A DNA stretch of 64,000 bases, taken from the NCBI GenBank assembly GCA_002304345.1, contig NEUU01000020.1, forward strand, positions 1 through 64,000. The letters run 5' to 3'. Positions within the stretch are counted from its first letter, which is position 1. Each line of letters starts with the position of its first letter. The position numbers and the translations under genes are program-made. Under the pieces are notes generated by a model that saw nothing but the letters and a program-made list of their open reading frames with translations, was not told where the DNA came from and ran no database searches. Shown piece after piece: positions 62,102-64,000 of this stretch. This DNA comes from Verrucomicrobia bacterium Tous-C9LFEB. Lineage in GTDB: Bacteria > Verrucomicrobiota > Verrucomicrobiia > Methylacidiphilales > UBA1321.

Positions 62102-62136
62102 GGAAAAGCCGGAATTGCATTCGCGACCTATTTCTC

Positions 62137-62529
62137 GTGAAAATCCTCCATGTGAGCACTCTGGATATCGCCGGTGGTGCCGCGCGGGGAGCCTACTGGA
62201 TTCATCGCGCCATGCGCGAAATGGGAGCCGATTCGTGGATGTTCGTTTCGGACAAGCGTAGCCGGGACGATTCCGTCGCGGTATGTCCTGCGGAGATGAA
62301 TTGGAAGGAAACCATTCACACCCGCACCGAACTCGACGACCAGCGATTGGCTCATTATCCAAAGCACGAAGCCGTTTATTTTTCCCCGGCATCCTTTGCT
62401 CCGGGAACGGCAATCGACGCCATCAATCGCCTGGAAGCGGATATCATCAATCTCCACTGAGTCGCCGACGGTTTTCTGATGCCGGAAGAGATTCCCCTGA
62501 TCGAGTCCCCCAATATGGTCCAAACGGAG
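62137..62529 (+). pseudogene. Glycosyltransferase (GT4-like) 5' fragment with nonsense codon
   Basis: Starting GTG 62137, the text KILHVSTLDIAGGAARGAYWIHRAM is the N-terminus of a family 4 glycosyltransferase. At 62458-62460 a TGA interrupts INLH-VADGFLMPEEIP, where relatives have Trp (TGG), and the frame continues for about 20 codons before ending at the transposase remnant. Donor-binding C-terminal half is missing. Confidence 0.72.
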
Positions 62530-62551
62530 TTAGAGGGATTGGGTTGGTTTG

Positions 62552-62758
62552 CTAGTTGATGGAGATGGTATCAGATGATGGGCTTGGATCAAGCTCTTGG
62601 CGGATGGAGCCCGTAGGGCGAGAGGAGCCAAGAGCTTCGAGTCGAGCTTGGGTTGGGGTTCGATAACCGATGCCGCCGTGAGGGCGGATGTTGTTATAGT
62701 AGTCCTTGTAATCGGTGACGATGACGCGGGCTTCGGCCACCGACAGCACGATCGGCAT
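62552..62758 (-). mobile_element. IS3-family transposase (OrfB) 3' remnant
   Basis: The C-terminal part of an rve-type integrase: ARVIVTDYKDYYNNIRPHGGIGYRTPTQARLE, the usual end of IS3-family OrfB. The catalytic DDE region is absent and the upstream side (62759 on) joins unrelated sequence. No inverted repeats could be defined with confidence. It marks the breakpoint between the surrounding gene fragments. Confidence 0.8.
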
Positions 62759-62759
62759 C

Positions 62760-62888
62760 GCTGCGGCCGTGAATGATATGGACGAGGCCGATCAGAAAGA
62801 TCCTTCCGGCTTGGGACTATTCGGTGGCATTTACCCCAACAAGAACATCAAAAAACTGGAATTGCTTCTCCTCGGTGAAAAACCATAA
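62760..62888 (+). pseudogene. Unidentified 3' gene fragment
   Basis: About 42 codons open from the transposase edge to a TAA at 62886-62888: NDMDEADQKDPSG, LGLFGGIYPN, LELLLLGEKP. It looks like the genuine end of a protein but I do not recognise the family. It stands directly before the glycosidase fragment. Confidence 0.4.
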
Positions 62889-62918
62889 CGCCTCCCCTTT
62901 ACCTTTCACACTCACATC

Positions 62919-63545
62919 ATGAAACAAAATCTCTCCTGGACGAAAACCCAACGGCAATTTGGCCCCGGCATCGGCTTCAACTGGCTCGGCTTTCTCGGGA
63001 TGGGCGGTCATTACGCCCACCCACCGACCTATTACCCGCTGCATGATCCCTGTTACCCGGCGCTCGATGATTCTGCAGGGTGGAAGGCCTTGCTGGATGA
63101 ACTCACGCGATTGCGCCCTGGCTTTCTGCGATTCGGTATTCCGGCCGATCCGCATATTGATGCGCAGGGGAAACTCTTCACCAATACCGTCCACTTGCAG
63201 CGACTTGAGCGAGTGGCCCAGTGGGCGGCTCGTGAAGACTGCACGATCCTGCTCGACACCTTCTTATTGCCTTCGCGTTACGAAATACCGGAACCGACGG
63301 ATGGATCATTCCAGTTCGAGGGAATGTATCAACTCGCCGCGAGTGATAACCGGGCTCTGGCGCGGGAGTTTATCGCGCCTTTCTTGCACCACATTGTGCG
63401 TAAACGGAAACTGGGTGCCGTCAAATACTTCAATCCGGTCAATGAGCCGCTGTGTTATGGAGTGTATCAGACCATCAATAACCAGCCGGATGCGTATGTA
63501 CACTACGTTGCCATGTACCGGGAAATCCGGGAAGCTCTCGATGCA
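62919..63545 (+). pseudogene. Clan GH-A glycosidase 5' fragment
   Basis: ATG 62919 opens about 209 codons of a TIM-barrel glycosidase: GPGIGFNWLGFLGMGG, RLRPGFLRFGIPADPH, ILLDTFLLPSRYEIP and acid/base Glu in YFNPVNEPLCYG (about 172). Then it joins the reverse side of the peptidase C26 fragment, and the open frame to 63704 past about 63545 is antisense text. The half with the nucleophile is missing, so it is inactive. Confidence 0.72.
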
Positions 63546-63990
63546 GTGAATTCACCCAGTATTTTCCCCGTGGCAGGAGCTGGGATAAGCGGGTATTGGG
63601 AACGATATGCACTTTTTTGCGGCGCAAGACGGAACGCACATAGGTGGTTTCTTCGTAAAGTCCGCGAATCTCGGGATGCAGAGATCCGCCGAAAACGACA
63701 TTGATCAATTGCGCGCCCCGACAAATTCCGAGCACCGGTTTTCCCTGATCCAATAGCGTTTAGAGAAAGGAAATTTCGATGCTGAGGTGAAGGACTGAAT
63801 GACTTCAGTGGGAGTTTCAGCACGGGAAAATTTCGGATCGAGGTCCGCGCCTCCCCCTAAAACCAGTCCATCCAGTTGGGAAATATCGGAATTCGACCCG
63901 GGTCGCAAGCGGCGAGGCAATCCCCCTGCCCGATAAATCGCCAAGGCCGTGAAGAGCCACGCGACCTCCCCGCCCCGGCGTGGACCGGGT
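63541..63990 (-). pseudogene. Peptidase C26 (class I glutamine amidotransferase-like) remnant
   Basis: On the minus strand YRAGGLPRRLRPG, LDGLVLGGGADLDPK (63790-63950) and, in another frame, LDQGKPVLGICRGAQLINVVFGGSLHPEI (63667-63756) with the nucleophile Cys, then VNSLH, give a gamma-glutamyl-GABA hydrolase-like protein. A frameshift and an in-frame TAA just before LDQGKP separate the parts, and the 3' end is cut at the glycosidase junction. The 5' end may lie outside the window. Confidence 0.72.
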
Positions 63991-64000
63991 TTAGGGGGTC

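Noticed and set aside
63545-63704. 3' part of the open frame starting at 62919
   Set aside because: Basic text that is antisense to a recognisable peptidase C26 segment; the real glycosidase similarity ends near 63545.
1-64000. tRNA, rRNA, CRISPR arrays, riboswitches
   Set aside because: Scanned by eye; no cloverleaf, direct-repeat array or known riboswitch core was recognised. A covariance-model scan would settle this.

Overview
The window reads as a chromosomal stretch of a free-living, polysaccharide-degrading member of the Verrucomicrobiota. The strongest taxonomic pointer is a complete four-gene cassette (27738-33359) matching the 'Verru_Chthon cassette' proteins D-B-C-A. Supporting this are at least six proteins with PEP-CTERM-type sorting tails, four further type IV pilin-like proteins, dockerin and cohesin-like domains, and many secreted glycosidases. 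Most genes lack a clear Shine-Dalgarno sequence. No rRNA, tRNA or CRISPR array was seen.

Layout. 1-660: no gene, but a REP-like palindrome pair, a 172-bp imperfect inverted repeat and copy 1 of a ~190-bp dispersed repeat. 661-2299: a PEP-CTERM protein and a pseudopilin. 2332-12171 (minus): a tightly packed seven-gene operon, transcribed from 12171, with a large clan GH-A (GH39-like) enzyme, a carbohydrate-binding-like protein, a pseudopilin, GH130, an exported flavin-reductase-like protein, GH3 and a second GH130. Divergent from it, 12475-16689 carries an MFS sugar transporter with a ~400-residue periplasmic insertion, a small membrane protein and a GntR/LacI-type regulator. These are followed by twin Gfo/Idh/MocA oxidoreductases and a sugar isomerase/epimerase (16914-20025). 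Together this looks like one utilisation locus: extracellular cleavage, uptake, intracellular phosphorolysis/hydrolysis and oxidation/isomerisation.

20086-27306 (minus) encodes an autotransporter-repeat PEP-CTERM protein, a discoidin+dockerin protein, a cohesin-like PEP-CTERM protein and a GH51-like enzyme; this may be an exosortase-anchored cellulosome-like set. 27738-33359 is the Verru_Chthon cassette. 33413-40784 holds a sugar isomerase, a PEP-CTERM protein, a LacI regulator with two matching candidate operators, a heparinase II/III-type lyase, a pseudopilin and a 2-hydroxyacid dehydrogenase. 40997-42529 is a small sulfur cluster (cysteine synthase, DUF2292, unknown). Next to it is a remarkable Met/Cys-rich protein (42787-43245), then an aminotransferase.

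44633-53853 looks like a local regulon: an AraC regulator, three paralogous PEP-CTERM-type proteins, a GH78-like rhamnosidase and a GH39-like enzyme. A ~41-bp conserved element lies upstream of each of the three paralogues, with weaker versions before the two hydrolases. 53880-59881 (minus) is a giant multidomain glycosidase, a pseudopilin and an SGNH hydrolase. After a TrpB2-type tryptophan synthase (60309-61679) the window ends in a graveyard of truncated genes around an IS3-family transposase remnant.

No homology search could be run; family names rest on recognisable motifs, and exact glycoside specificities are not claimed.
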